Source: Cribrihabitans_A neustonicus (GTDB lineage: Bacteria > Pseudomonadota > Alphaproteobacteria > Rhodobacterales > Rhodobacteraceae). From it: a stretch of DNA of 64,000 bases. The DNA is taken from assembly GCF_048820895.1 (NCBI RefSeq), contig NZ_JBMERQ010000005.1:165207-229206 (forward strand), read 5' to 3'. Below the pieces are notes generated by a model, which saw only the letters and a list, made by a program, of their open reading frames with translations, was not told the DNA's origin and made no database searches. The translations under genes and the position numbers were made by a program. Shown here piece by piece: positions 7,826 to 15,967 of the stretch; the first letter of the stretch is position 1, and every line of letters starts with the position of its first letter.

Positions 7826-8827
7826 TTAGGCCGTCCGCTCCTTTTCCCACTGCGCATGAAGACGCAGCAGGGCCTCTGCGCCGTTGGCTTCGAGCCATTG
7901 CGCAAATTCCTTCTGTTTCGGATCGGTCCGCAGCACGGTGCGCCCGCCGCTGACCAGAACCTCGCCGATCTTCGCCTTGCCGCCCGGCGCCAGCACGGCT
8001 TGCGCCTGTGCGGGCATGGGCTTGGGCGGGCTCACGCGGGCCTCGACGCTGCGGGCAAAGGCCTCGAACCGCTTGGCCGAGTCCAGCGCCGCATCGGCCT
8101 CCCGCACCGGAACCGTCTTGGGGTCGATGCCGGAGGCGAGAAGTTTTTCGGCCAGCGCATGCCAGCGTTTCCAGCCCACGCCCGGCGCCTCGCCGATCCA
8201 TTCGATCACGTTGCGCGGGATGGCCTGGCGCACCTTGCGCATATGCGACAGGTGGCTCTTGCTCACCGCCAGCGCGTCGCGGATCACCGCAGGCGCATAA
8301 CCCGCTTCCTCCAGATCGCCGGCAAAGATTGCCTTTTCGATAAAGGAGGGATCTTTGCGGTGGTTGTTCTCCTGGCCCTGGGCCAGCACCGCTTCCTCGT
8401 CCGAGAGCGTGCGGATCAGCGCCTTGACCGGAATGCCAAGCTGCTTGATCGCGGCAAGGCGGCGGCGTCCGTAGACCACCTGGTAACGCCCGCTCAGGCG
8501 CGGGTGCGGGCGCAGCAGGATCGGCACCTGCTGGCCGTATTGCCCAATGCTGGATTTCAGTTCGTCCAGATCGGCGCCTTCCAGCGCGAACCGGTCGCGC
8601 ATGCCGGTGTCCTCGATCTGCTCGGGATCGATTTCCTGCACGCTGCGCGAGGCACTGGAGCGGATGTCGTTCTCCAGCGCCGCGACGGGGCCGCGGCGGA
8701 AGGCTTCGGGGATCGGTGCGGCGCGCGCGGTCTCGACCTCGTCCTCAACGGCGGGGGAGGTGTCCAGATCCGGGTCCTCGCTGCCGAACTCGGCCATCAA
8801 TCCCTCGAAGACGTTCTTGCGCGCCAT
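7826..8827 (-). CDS. repB: RepB (ParB-family) plasmid partitioning protein
   Basis: RepB is the centromere-binding partner of RepA. The 333 residues contain a ParB/sulfiredoxin-like N-terminal domain (IGQYGQQVPILLRPHP near 85 and VYGRRRLAAIKQLG near 115, with GQENNHRKD near 150) and a helix-turn-helix region (YAPAVIRDALAVSKSHLSHMRKV near 180) that should read the parS palindromes at 6.1-6.4 kb. The ATG overlaps the repA stop (TGATG), indicating translational coupling. The length is typical for the family. Confidence 0.93.
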   Translation of the reverse strand: MARKNVFEGLMAEFGSEDPDLDTSPAVEDEVETARAAPIPEAFRRGPVAALENDIRSSASRSVQEIDPEQIEDTGMRDRFALEGADLDELKSSIGQYGQQVPILLRPHPRLSGRYQVVYGRRRLAAIKQLGIPVKALIRTLSDEEAVLAQGQENNHRKDPSFIEKAIFAGDLEEAGYAPAVIRDALAVSKSHLSHMRKVRQAIPRNVIEWIGEAPGVGWKRWHALAEKLLASGIDPKTVPVREADAALDSAKRFEAFARSVEARVSPPKPMPAQAQAVLAPGGKAKIGEVLVSGGRTVLRTDPKQKEFAQWLEANGAEALLRLHAQWEKERTA

Positions 8828-10035
8828 CAGTTTCTCCCCCAGGCAGCTTGAACGGACGTCTCGAACTCATCCGCCACCCGGTTGATCGATTCCATCGCCC
8901 GCTCCAGTGTGGCGCGGTTCATTTCGGCTCTATTGGCCTCGTAGAGTGTCTTTTGCGACAGGCCCGCATCCGACACGGCGGTGGATTTCAGGAAAGCTTC
9001 CGTCATCAGCCGCTGCCCGAAATGCATCCGCAGGAAGGACGCCATCTGCGATTGCGGCATGTCCGAGGGCTCGTAGCGGCACAGCAGGTAACGCTGGAAA
9101 TCATAGTCCAGCCGCTGGTCATTGCGCTGCACCACCTTCAACAGCGAGGTCGCCATGGTCAGATACTGGCTGAGGCTCGCCACGTCGATCATGTTGGGGA
9201 TCACGGTGATCATCAGCCCGGTCGCCGCAACCAGCGCCGACATAGTGAGGAAGCCCAACTGCGGCGGGCAGTCGATGAAGACCACGTCGTAGCGGTCCTG
9301 CACCTGGTCGATCGCCGCTTTCAGCCGCAGGTAGAACGGCGGCTGGATGCCTTTGCGGATCGCGTGCGGGGTTTCGGTCTCGAATTCCGAGAGAATCAGC
9401 CCGCCGGGGGCAAGGTCCAGGTTCTGAAAATAGGTCTTGCGCACCACGTCCTGCATCGGTGCCGGGTCCTGGTAGCGCAGCGCATCGTAAATGGTGCCCG
9501 CGTCCATCAGGTCCAGCTCGGGGTGCAGGCCAAGCATCGTCGTCAGCGAAGCCTGCGGGTCCATGTCGATGGCCAGCACCCGGTAGCCCTTGAGCGCAAA
9601 GCGCTGCGCCAGATGCACGGCACTGGTGGTCTTGGCCGAGCCGCCCTTGAAGGTCGAAACCGCAATCACCTGCAAATGGTCATTGCCGACGCGGCCGGGC
9701 AGGAATTGCAGCGGGTTCTTCGCCGTGCGCGCCAGCGACAGGCGGATGTCCTGGATGTTCTTGCCGCTATAGAGCCGGTGGCCGCGGGTGTCGGTCTCCA
9801 CCTCCGGAATCTTGCCGTCGAAGTGCAGCTTGCGCAGATGCGACGTGCTGAGGCCCAGGAGGGCCGCAACTTCGCCCGAGGTAAAAGGGCGAAGCTCCTT
9901 CGCCGCATCGGGCGAGAAGACATTGCGCATGTGCTTGTCGAGGGATTTCCGCAGACGTGCCTCGTCTTTCAAGAGGTCGTCGAAAACATCGGCGCCCGGC
10001 GGCATTCCGATTGCGGGTTCGATCCGTGCCGTCAT
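8827..10035 (-). CDS. repA: RepA (ParA-family) plasmid partitioning ATPase
   Basis: RepA is the Walker-type ATPase that segregates repABC replicons and represses its own operon together with RepB. The 402-residue protein has an N-terminal MerR-like helix-turn-helix (FTSGEVAALLGLSTSHLRKLH near residue 52), the deviant Walker A motif KGGSAKTT at 130-137, and the Walker B-like VVFIDCPPQLGF near 250. AAGGAG lies 7-8 bases before the ATG. It is the first gene of the operon, and an inverted repeat 42-78 bases upstream could be its operator. Confidence 0.94.
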   Translation of the reverse strand: MTARIEPAIGMPPGADVFDDLLKDEARLRKSLDKHMRNVFSPDAAKELRPFTSGEVAALLGLSTSHLRKLHFDGKIPEVETDTRGHRLYSGKNIQDIRLSLARTAKNPLQFLPGRVGNDHLQVIAVSTFKGGSAKTTSAVHLAQRFALKGYRVLAIDMDPQASLTTMLGLHPELDLMDAGTIYDALRYQDPAPMQDVVRKTYFQNLDLAPGGLILSEFETETPHAIRKGIQPPFYLRLKAAIDQVQDRYDVVFIDCPPQLGFLTMSALVAATGLMITVIPNMIDVASLSQYLTMATSLLKVVQRNDQRLDYDFQRYLLCRYEPSDMPQSQMASFLRMHFGQRLMTEAFLKSTAVSDAGLSQKTLYEANRAEMNRATLERAMESINRVADEFETSVQAAWGRN

Positions 10036-10442
10036 ACACTGCTCCTTGCCTCGGCCGTCTTGCTGCGGCTCTTCTGTAACGCTGTTTGGCCGCTAAGCAG
10101 CGTTAGGCGTTACAAGCCCGTGATGCCACCAAAGCCATTGTCTGGCAAGAGTTTTCAATCTTTCCGCGCAGATCGCGCTGCGGCGTGGCAGCAGAAGATT
10201 GCCGGCGGGGAGCTGAAATCCTGTATAAACATCTGTTTAAAAACTGAAATTCTCTCAACGCAAGCCTTCCGTTGCAGCCACGGCCGGGCTGCGCTGCACA
10301 GCGCGCCGGGTTGGGCTGATGTACAGCAGGGCGGCGCTGGGGCAGGGCAGGGAGCGCGCGATTCCCCCGCGGGCCTTGCATTGCACCGGCGCCCGTAATG
10401 AAGTGAAGCCAGTTCAATCCAGCCGCCGCCAGGAGCCGCCGC
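10036..10442. other. repA / LysR divergent noncoding region
   Basis: This 407-base gap separates repA (leftward) from a LysR gene (rightward). The repA-proximal end has the TAACGC repeat cluster (10076-10113). The middle (10219-10256) is AT-rich, including AAACATCTGTTT, and is the best place for promoters, though I assigned no convincing -35/-10 pair. A GCGCTGCACAGCGC dyad lies at 10291-10304. No protein-coding gene was supported here. Confidence 0.6.
10076..10113. promoter_or_regulatory. Candidate RepA/RepB operator: repeated TAACGC half-sites upstream of repA
   Basis: TAACGCTG (10077-10084) and CAGCGTTA (10098-10105) form a perfect 8-base inverted repeat with a 13-base spacer, and a third half-site GCGTTAC follows at 10107-10113. 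The cluster begins 42 bases upstream of the repA start codon, where RepA/RepB autorepression sites are expected. Binding is inferred from position and symmetry only. Confidence 0.5.
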
Positions 10443-11378
10443 ATGTCCCGAAGGCACTACGATCTGCCGCCGCTGACGGCGCTTGCCGCGTTCGAGGCCG
10501 CGGCCCGCCACCTCAGCTTCAAGAACGCCGCTGAGGAGCTTGGCGTCACGCCCGGCGCGGTCAGCCATCAGATCAAGGCGCTGGAGGCGGAGCTGCAGGC
10601 GCCGCTGTTCAGGCGCAGGCATCGCGGTGTCGAGCTGACCGAGGAAGGGGAGGCGCTGTTTGAAACCCTTGCATCGGCGTTCTTACGGATCTCGCGCAGC
10701 CTCAGGACCATCCGCAGCCGCGGCGTGGGCGATACGGTGACCATCGGCTCGACCTCGGCGGTGGCGTCGCTTTGGCTGTCGCCCGCTGTGGTACGGTTTT
10801 GGCGCAAGCACCCGGATGTGAACGTGAACCAGATCGTGCAAGATCGTCCCTTCCGCGCGGTGCCCGAGGTCGATTTCTACATCCGCTATGGCCGCGATCC
10901 CGACCCGCGGCTGGAGCAGGTTGAGCTCTACCGTGACCACCTGGTGCCGGTCGGCAATGCCGCCGCCGCGGCACGGCTGGCGGGATGCGCGCTGGACGAC
11001 CTGGCAAACGAGCGGCTGTTGCACCTGGAATCAGAGGACAAGAGCTGGACCACCTGGGCCGACTGGTTCCGCCAGCTGGGCTACACCGGCCCGCTGGCGC
11101 CGGGGGTGCGGGTCAACAACTATTCGGTGGCGCTGCAGGCCGCTCAGGAGGGCGTTGGGCTCGCTCTAGGCTGGCAGCGCCTGCTGCGCCCCCTGCTCCA
11201 AAGCGGCCAGCTTGCTCCGATCGGCCCGCATCTGCTGCCCGCACCGCACGGCTTTCACCTTGCAGGCCGCCCGGAGGAAGACTTGCCGCCCGGGGCGCGG
11301 CTGCTGCGGGATTGGGTCATCGCCGGGGTCAGGGAAGAGTCGGATGAATCCATCTCACCCTGGAATGAGGTTTTCTGA
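10443..11378 (+). CDS. LysR-family transcriptional regulator (GcvA-like)
   Basis: The 311-residue protein opens with a LysR DNA-binding domain of the GcvA type (LTALAAFEAAARHLSFKNAA, then LGVTPGAVSHQIKALEAEL and LFRRRHRGVELTEEGEAL), followed by the effector domain beginning near residue 90. AGGAG lies 7 bases before the ATG. It lies 63 bases upstream of, and in the same direction as, a Rieske oxygenase and an aldehyde dehydrogenase, so it probably controls that catabolic set, although LysR regulators more often face their targets. The effector is unknown. Confidence 0.87.
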   Translation: MSRRHYDLPPLTALAAFEAAARHLSFKNAAEELGVTPGAVSHQIKALEAELQAPLFRRRHRGVELTEEGEALFETLASAFLRISRSLRTIRSRGVGDTVTIGSTSAVASLWLSPAVVRFWRKHPDVNVNQIVQDRPFRAVPEVDFYIRYGRDPDPRLEQVELYRDHLVPVGNAAAAARLAGCALDDLANERLLHLESEDKSWTTWADWFRQLGYTGPLAPGVRVNNYSVALQAAQEGVGLALGWQRLLRPLLQSGQLAPIGPHLLPAPHGFHLAGRPEEDLPPGARLLRDWVIAGVREESDESISPWNEVF

Positions 11379-11441
11379 TATTGAGCGAACCCCTCCGCCC
11401 CGTTCAATGGCGCAAATGCGTTGAATGGGGAGGATCGCCAG

Positions 11442-12596
11442 ATGAACACGTTTTCCAAGCTTGCCCCGGTGATGGCGCCGGTGAACATCGCCAACGGGCT
11501 GCCGAACGAGCACTACACCGACCCGGCGGTCTTTGCCGAGGAACGCCAGGCGGTGCTCTATGCCAATTGGTCCGGCATCGGTTTTGGCAAGGATCTTCCG
11601 GAGCCCGGATATGCGAAGCCGATCGAATTCCTTGGCATGCCGCTCCTGGCCGTGCGGGACCGCGACGGCGAGATCGGCGTCTTCCAGAACACCTGCCGCC
11701 ACCGAGGAATGATTCTGGTCGACAAGCCCGGTAAGCTGCGCGGCGCCATCCGGTGCCCCTACCACAGCTGGTGCTACGGGCTGGACGGCCGCCTGATCTC
11801 CACTCCGCATGTGGGGGGGCCGGGCCAGAACAAGCACGAGGACATCCGCCTGGGGGAGCTGGGCCTGCACCGCATCCGCTCGCACGTTTGGCGCGACGTG
11901 ATTTTTGTCAACGTGAGCGGCACCGCCCCGGCGTTCGAGGATGCGCATGCCGATTTGCTCAAGCGCTGGCAGGAGTTCGACCAGCCCGTCTACAGTAGCG
12001 GCGAAGCCTCGGGCTTCAAGCTGGAGGTGCGGACCAATTGGAAGCTTGCCGTCGAGAACTACTGCGAAAGCTATCACCTGCCCTGGGTGCACCCGGGCCT
12101 GAACAGTTATTCCCGGCTGGAAGACCACTACAATATCGAGATGCCGGGGGCCTATTCCGGCCAGGGCACGCTGGTCTACCGGCAGCTGAAGGGCGAGGAC
12201 GGCAAGGTGTTTGCGGATTTCGCGAACCTCGGGCCGCAATGGGACGAAGGCGCAGAATATGTTGCGGTCTACCCCAACGTGCTCCTCGGCGTGCAGCGCG
12301 ATCATGCCTTTGCCATCGTGCTGGAGCCGGTCGACTGCGAAAATACCGTCGAGCACATTGAGCTCTACTATGCCCAGCCCGCGGAGGAGACGCCGGAGCT
12401 CGCGGGGCTCAGGGCCGAGAATGCGCGGCTTTGGAAGACGGTGTTCGAGGAGGACGTCTTTGTCGTCGAGGGCATGCAAAAGGGCCGCCACGGCGCGCTG
12501 TTCGACGGTGGCCGGTTCTCTCCGGTGATGGACGGGCCGACCCACAACTTTCACGCCTGGGTGGCCGATCAGGTGACAAAGGCGCGGCAGGCATGA
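11442..12596 (+). CDS. Rieske non-heme iron oxygenase, alpha subunit
   Basis: This 384-residue protein is the catalytic component of a ring-hydroxylating/demethylating oxygenase. The Rieske 2Fe-2S ligands are C85, H87, C105 and H108 (CRHRG ... CPYHSW). The mononuclear iron site lies in NWKLAVENYCESYHLPWVH, with H212 and H217. GGGGAGGA lies 7 bases before the ATG used; an upstream in-frame ATG has no such site. It overlaps the following aldehyde dehydrogenase by ATGA, so the two are co-translated and the oxygenase product is probably converted to an aldehyde, as in N-demethylation of quaternary amines. No dedicated reductase is adjacent. The substrate cannot be named. Confidence 0.88.
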   Translation: MNTFSKLAPVMAPVNIANGLPNEHYTDPAVFAEERQAVLYANWSGIGFGKDLPEPGYAKPIEFLGMPLLAVRDRDGEIGVFQNTCRHRGMILVDKPGKLRGAIRCPYHSWCYGLDGRLISTPHVGGPGQNKHEDIRLGELGLHRIRSHVWRDVIFVNVSGTAPAFEDAHADLLKRWQEFDQPVYSSGEASGFKLEVRTNWKLAVENYCESYHLPWVHPGLNSYSRLEDHYNIEMPGAYSGQGTLVYRQLKGEDGKVFADFANLGPQWDEGAEYVAVYPNVLLGVQRDHAFAIVLEPVDCENTVEHIELYYAQPAEETPELAGLRAENARLWKTVFEEDVFVVEGMQKGRHGALFDGGRFSPVMDGPTHNFHAWVADQVTKARQA

Positions 12597-14044
12597 GCGG
12601 TTTTCTTTCTGACGGGCTGGCGCGCAATTTTCTCGCCGGCCAATGGGCCGAAGGCGACGCGGGCCGCCGTATCGCGGTGGCGGACCCTGGGACCGAAACC
12701 CATGTGGCCGACTGCGCGCTGGCAGGGGAGGAGAGCCTCGCCCGCGCGCTGGAGGCCGCGCGCGCCAGTTTTGAGCGGGGGGATCTGTCCGCGATGCGCC
12801 CCGCGGCCCGGGGGCGGATGATGCAGCGGGTCGCGGCCGAAATCCGGGGGATTGCGGCTGAGGGCGCGGTGCTCCTTTGCCGGGAAAGCGGCAAGTCGCT
12901 CAGCGCCGCGCAGGATGAGTTCGAGGAGGCGGCGCAATACTTCGAGTACTACGGTGGCGTTGCCGACAAGATCGAGGGCAAGTCGATACCCCTGGGTCCG
13001 GATTACGCTGACTATACCCTTTACGAGCCGCATGGCGTCTCGGCGCAGGTCGTGCCCTGGAACTTCCCGGTCTCGATAGCAGCGCGTTCGCTGGCGCCGG
13101 CGCTGGCGGCGGGCAATTCAGTGATCGTGAAATCGCCGGAGCTGGACCCGCTGGCGCTGTCGATGCTGGGGCTGGCGCTGCAGCGGGCGGAGGTGCCGGA
13201 GGGCGCGGTCTCGATCCTGAACGGTATCGGCGCGGAGCTTGGCACACGCTTGGTGGCAAGCCCGGAGGTGGATCAGATTGTCTTTACCGGCTCGGTTGCG
13301 ACTGGCCAGGCGGTGCTGCATGCGGCGGCGGAGACGGTCACGCCGGCGCTTATGGAGCTGGGCGGAAAATCCGCCGCCGTGGTGTTCGAGGACGCAAGCC
13401 TGGATACGCTGATGGCGAGTCTTGAAAGCGGCATATTCTACAATGCCGGACAGGTCTGCTCCGCCATGTCGCGGGTCCTGGTGCATCGCTCGCTCTACGC
13501 CGAAGCGGTGGAGCGTGCCACGGCGCTGGCCGAAGGGCTCAGCGCCGGGCACGGGCTGGACAATCCGGGCCTTACGCCGGTGATTTCCGCCGCGCAGCTG
13601 GACCGGATCGAAACCCTCACCGCCAGCGCCCGGAATGGCGGCGCGCGGGTTGCGGCCGGAGGCGGGCGGCTGGAGCGCGAAGGGCACTTCATGGCGGCAA
13701 CGATATTGGCCGATGTGGATCCGCAAAGCAGGGTGGCGCAGGAGGAGATCTTTGGCCCGGTCGCCTGCTTCACGCCGTTTGACTCCGAAGCGGAGGCCAT
13801 TGCCATCGCCAACGGCACCCCGTTCGGGCTGGTGGCGGGCGTTTTCACCCGCGATCTCGCGCGCGCGCACCGGGTGGCGCAGCGCCTCAGGGCCGGGCAG
13901 GTCTTTGTCAACGAGTGGTTTGCCGGCGGTATTGCCACCCCCTTCGGCGGCATCGGGAAGTCCGGCTTTGGACGCGAGAAAGGTTTGGAGGCGCTCTATA
14001 ACTACGTGCGCACCAAGAATATCGCAATTTCACTGAAGGGCTGA
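12593..14044 (+). CDS. NAD(P)-dependent aldehyde dehydrogenase
   Basis: The protein has 483 residues, standard for the family. Diagnostic features are VVPWNFPVS (nucleotide-binding domain, near 152), FTGSVATGQ near 230, the general base E255 in MELGGKS, and the nucleophile C289 in GQVCSAMSR. Its start codon overlaps the Rieske oxygenase stop (ATGA) and its stop lies 2 bases from the next small gene, so the three form one transcript. It should oxidise an aldehyde released by the oxygenase (for instance formaldehyde or a betaine-like aldehyde) in the cytosol. The substrate is inferred only. Confidence 0.9.
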   Translation: MSGFLSDGLARNFLAGQWAEGDAGRRIAVADPGTETHVADCALAGEESLARALEAARASFERGDLSAMRPAARGRMMQRVAAEIRGIAAEGAVLLCRESGKSLSAAQDEFEEAAQYFEYYGGVADKIEGKSIPLGPDYADYTLYEPHGVSAQVVPWNFPVSIAARSLAPALAAGNSVIVKSPELDPLALSMLGLALQRAEVPEGAVSILNGIGAELGTRLVASPEVDQIVFTGSVATGQAVLHAAAETVTPALMELGGKSAAVVFEDASLDTLMASLESGIFYNAGQVCSAMSRVLVHRSLYAEAVERATALAEGLSAGHGLDNPGLTPVISAAQLDRIETLTASARNGGARVAAGGGRLEREGHFMAATILADVDPQSRVAQEEIFGPVACFTPFDSEAEAIAIANGTPFGLVAGVFTRDLARAHRVAQRLRAGQVFVNEWFAGGIATPFGGIGKSGFGREKGLEALYNYVRTKNIAISLKG

Positions 14045-14046
14045 CC

Positions 14047-14301
14047 ATGAACCGCGCCGAGCTGGACAGGCTGGACTTGGACCGCGCTCTGCTGAGTGCC
14101 CATGCGGACCACGACCTTGCCGCACTGGTGCGGCTCTACACGGTGGCAGGCGACCGGGCGGAGGCCGCGGGCGACATCAATGCCGCCTGTTTCTACCTGA
14201 CCCACGCCTTTGTTTTTGCGTTGGAAGCGGGCGCGCCGGAAGCCGGGGCGCTCAACGCCCGCCTGGCCGAACACGGCCGGGCGCATCGGCTGGCGCTCTA
14301 G
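14047..14301 (+). CDS. Small helical protein of unknown function (84 aa)
   Basis: I do not recognise this protein. It is 84 residues, predicted mostly helical, with two helix pairs (DLAALVRLYTVAGDRAEAAG and DINAACFYLTHAFVFALEAG) that resemble a single TPR-like unit. It begins 2 bases after the aldehyde dehydrogenase stop, so it is probably translated as part of that operon. Codon use and GC match its neighbours, which argues it is a real gene rather than a chance frame. It may be an accessory or regulatory protein for the oxygenase/dehydrogenase pair. Confidence 0.7.
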   Translation: MNRAELDRLDLDRALLSAHADHDLAALVRLYTVAGDRAEAAGDINAACFYLTHAFVFALEAGAPEAGALNARLAEHGRAHRLAL

Positions 14302-14461
14302 CCGCGCTCGAATCGAAGCCGCGCTGTAACCGCGGCGCGGCATGTCCAGGCGGCTTGTCGCGGGCCTTTCCGGCGCCGCGCCGCTGCACCACCGCCAAAT
14401 CCTCAAACCCCGAACCGCCCGGTGCAACAAATTGCCCCGCCAGAAGCGGCGTGCTCTTGCC

Positions 14462-14479
14462 ATTTGGCGCCAAATTTGG
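14462..14479. promoter_or_regulatory. Overlapping palindromes, possible nqr operator
   Basis: ATTTGGCGCCAAAT (14462-14475) is a perfect 14-base palindrome, and CCAAATTTGG (14470-14479) is a second perfect palindrome overlapping it. Two nested dyads 140-157 bases upstream of nqrA look like a regulator site. The regulator is not known. Confidence 0.4.
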
Positions 14480-14513
14480 TTCCAGTGCGCGCGGAAATCA
14501 GGCCGGGCTGCGC

Positions 14514-14540
14514 TGCATTGGATCGCCAGGATCCAATGCA
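14514..14540. repeat. 11-bp perfect inverted repeat upstream of nqrA
   Basis: TGCATTGGATC (14514-14524) and GATCCAATGCA (14530-14540) pair perfectly around a 5-base loop. T-rich sequence (TTCGTTTTGTTT) follows four bases later, so it may end the upstream operon's transcript. It could equally be a symmetrical operator or a leader hairpin of nqr mRNA. Confidence 0.5.
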
Positions 14541-14618
14541 GGCGTTCGTTTTGTTTCCGCCGCCGGAAGCAGATAAGAACCGCCACGGGAATCGGCCTCG
14601 GAAGGACGTAGCGCACAT

Positions 14619-15962
14619 ATGAAGACATTTAACTTGAAAAGGGGGCTGGATCTGCCTGTCGCGGGCGCGCCCGAGCAGAAAATTCATCCCGGCCCGGCTA
14701 TCACTTCGGTGGCGGTTCTGGGGCCCGACTACCTGGGGCTGAAACCGCGCATGCTGGTGCAGGAGGGCGAAGAGGTCCGCCGCGGCACCCCGCTGTTTTG
14801 CCACAAGGATGCGCCCGAGGCGATGATAGTGGCGCCCGTCACCGGCAAGGTCTCGGCGATCAACCGCGGCGCCCGCCGGGTCCTGCAAAGTGTCGCGATC
14901 GAGGTGAGCGACGCTGAAGACAAGGGCCTGGACTTCTCCGCCACCGGCAATGCCGATACTGCCGAAGGGCTGACCGAAAAGCTGTGCGCTGCTGGTCTCT
15001 GGACCTCCTTCCTGACCCGTCCCTATTCCAAGATGCCGAAACCGGGCACGAAGCCCGACGCGATCTTCGTCACTGCGATGGACAGCGAGCCGCTGGCTGC
15101 CGATGCCGCGCTGATCATTGAGGATGCGCGCGACGCCTTCGAGGCGGGCCTCAAGGCCATCACCCTGCTGACCGACGGCACCACCTTCCTGTGCCAGAAG
15201 CCCGGCGACAGCATCCCCGGCGCCGATCTCGCTGGAGTAGAGGCTGCGGCTTTCGACGGTCCGCACCCCGCAGGCCTGGCCGGCACCCATATTCACTTCC
15301 TGCATCCGCTGGCTTCCGACAGCATGGTCTGGACGATCTCCTTCCAGGACGTGATCGCCATCGGCCGCCTGCTGCTGGCCGGCCACATCGACCCGCGCGT
15401 GGTTGTCGCGCTCTCCGGCCCCGCCGCGCGCGAACCGCGACTGCTGCGCACCGTTATGGGCGCTTCCACCGAGGAGCTGACCCGCGGCGAGATCGCAGTG
15501 GACGGGCTGGTGCGGGTGATCTCCGGCTCGATCCTTTCGGGCCGCCAGGCCGCCGGGCCGCTGGCCTACCTCGGCCGCTTTGCCCGCCAGGTCGCGATCA
15601 TCGAGGAAGACCACGAGCAGATCCCGATGGGCTGGATCCGGCCGATGCCGTCCAAGTTCTCGGTGCAGCCGGTGCTGGGCTCGGCGCTGTCGAAGAAGCT
15701 GTTCAACCTGACCAGCAATCTCAACGGCGGCCGCCGGGCGATGGTGCCCACCGGCACCTTCGAGCGTCTGATGCCGCAGGACTACCTGCCGACGCAGCTG
15801 CTGCGCGCGCTCCTGGTGATGGACACCGACACCGCCCAGGCGCTTGGCGCGCTGGAGCTGGACGAAGAGGATCTCGGCCTCGTGGGCTTTGCCTGTCCGG
15901 CCAAGTATGAATACGGGCTGGCGCTGCGCGACTGCCTGACCAAGATTGAAAAGGAGGGCTGA
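14619..15962 (+). CDS. nqrA: Na+-translocating NADH:quinone reductase subunit A
   Basis: NqrA is the peripheral cytoplasmic, quinone-interacting subunit of the six-subunit sodium-pumping NADH dehydrogenase. The 447 residues match the family length, and the N-terminus KRGLDLPVAGAPEQKI plus VLGPDYLGLKPRMLVQEGEEV are characteristic. The internal LTRPYSKMPKPGT segment and IHFLHPLASDSMVW region also fit. It is the first gene of nqrABCDEF; nqrB begins 5 bases after its stop. Confidence 0.95.
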   Translation: MKTFNLKRGLDLPVAGAPEQKIHPGPAITSVAVLGPDYLGLKPRMLVQEGEEVRRGTPLFCHKDAPEAMIVAPVTGKVSAINRGARRVLQSVAIEVSDAEDKGLDFSATGNADTAEGLTEKLCAAGLWTSFLTRPYSKMPKPGTKPDAIFVTAMDSEPLAADAALIIEDARDAFEAGLKAITLLTDGTTFLCQKPGDSIPGADLAGVEAAAFDGPHPAGLAGTHIHFLHPLASDSMVWTISFQDVIAIGRLLLAGHIDPRVVVALSGPAAREPRLLRTVMGASTEELTRGEIAVDGLVRVISGSILSGRQAAGPLAYLGRFARQVAIIEEDHEQIPMGWIRPMPSKFSVQPVLGSALSKKLFNLTSNLNGGRRAMVPTGTFERLMPQDYLPTQLLRALLVMDTDTAQALGALELDEEDLGLVGFACPAKYEYGLALRDCLTKIEKEG

Positions 15963-15967
15963 GCCGG

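Larger units (their letters stand above)
14302..14618. other. Noncoding region upstream of nqrA
   Basis: The 317 bases between the small operon and nqrA contain no convincing gene. Notable structures are overlapping palindromes at 14462-14479 and an 11-base inverted repeat at 14514-14540 (listed separately). The nqr promoter should lie here, but no strong sigma-70 match was found. GAAGGA at 14601-14606 may be the nqrA ribosome site, though it is 12 bases from the ATG. Confidence 0.55.
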
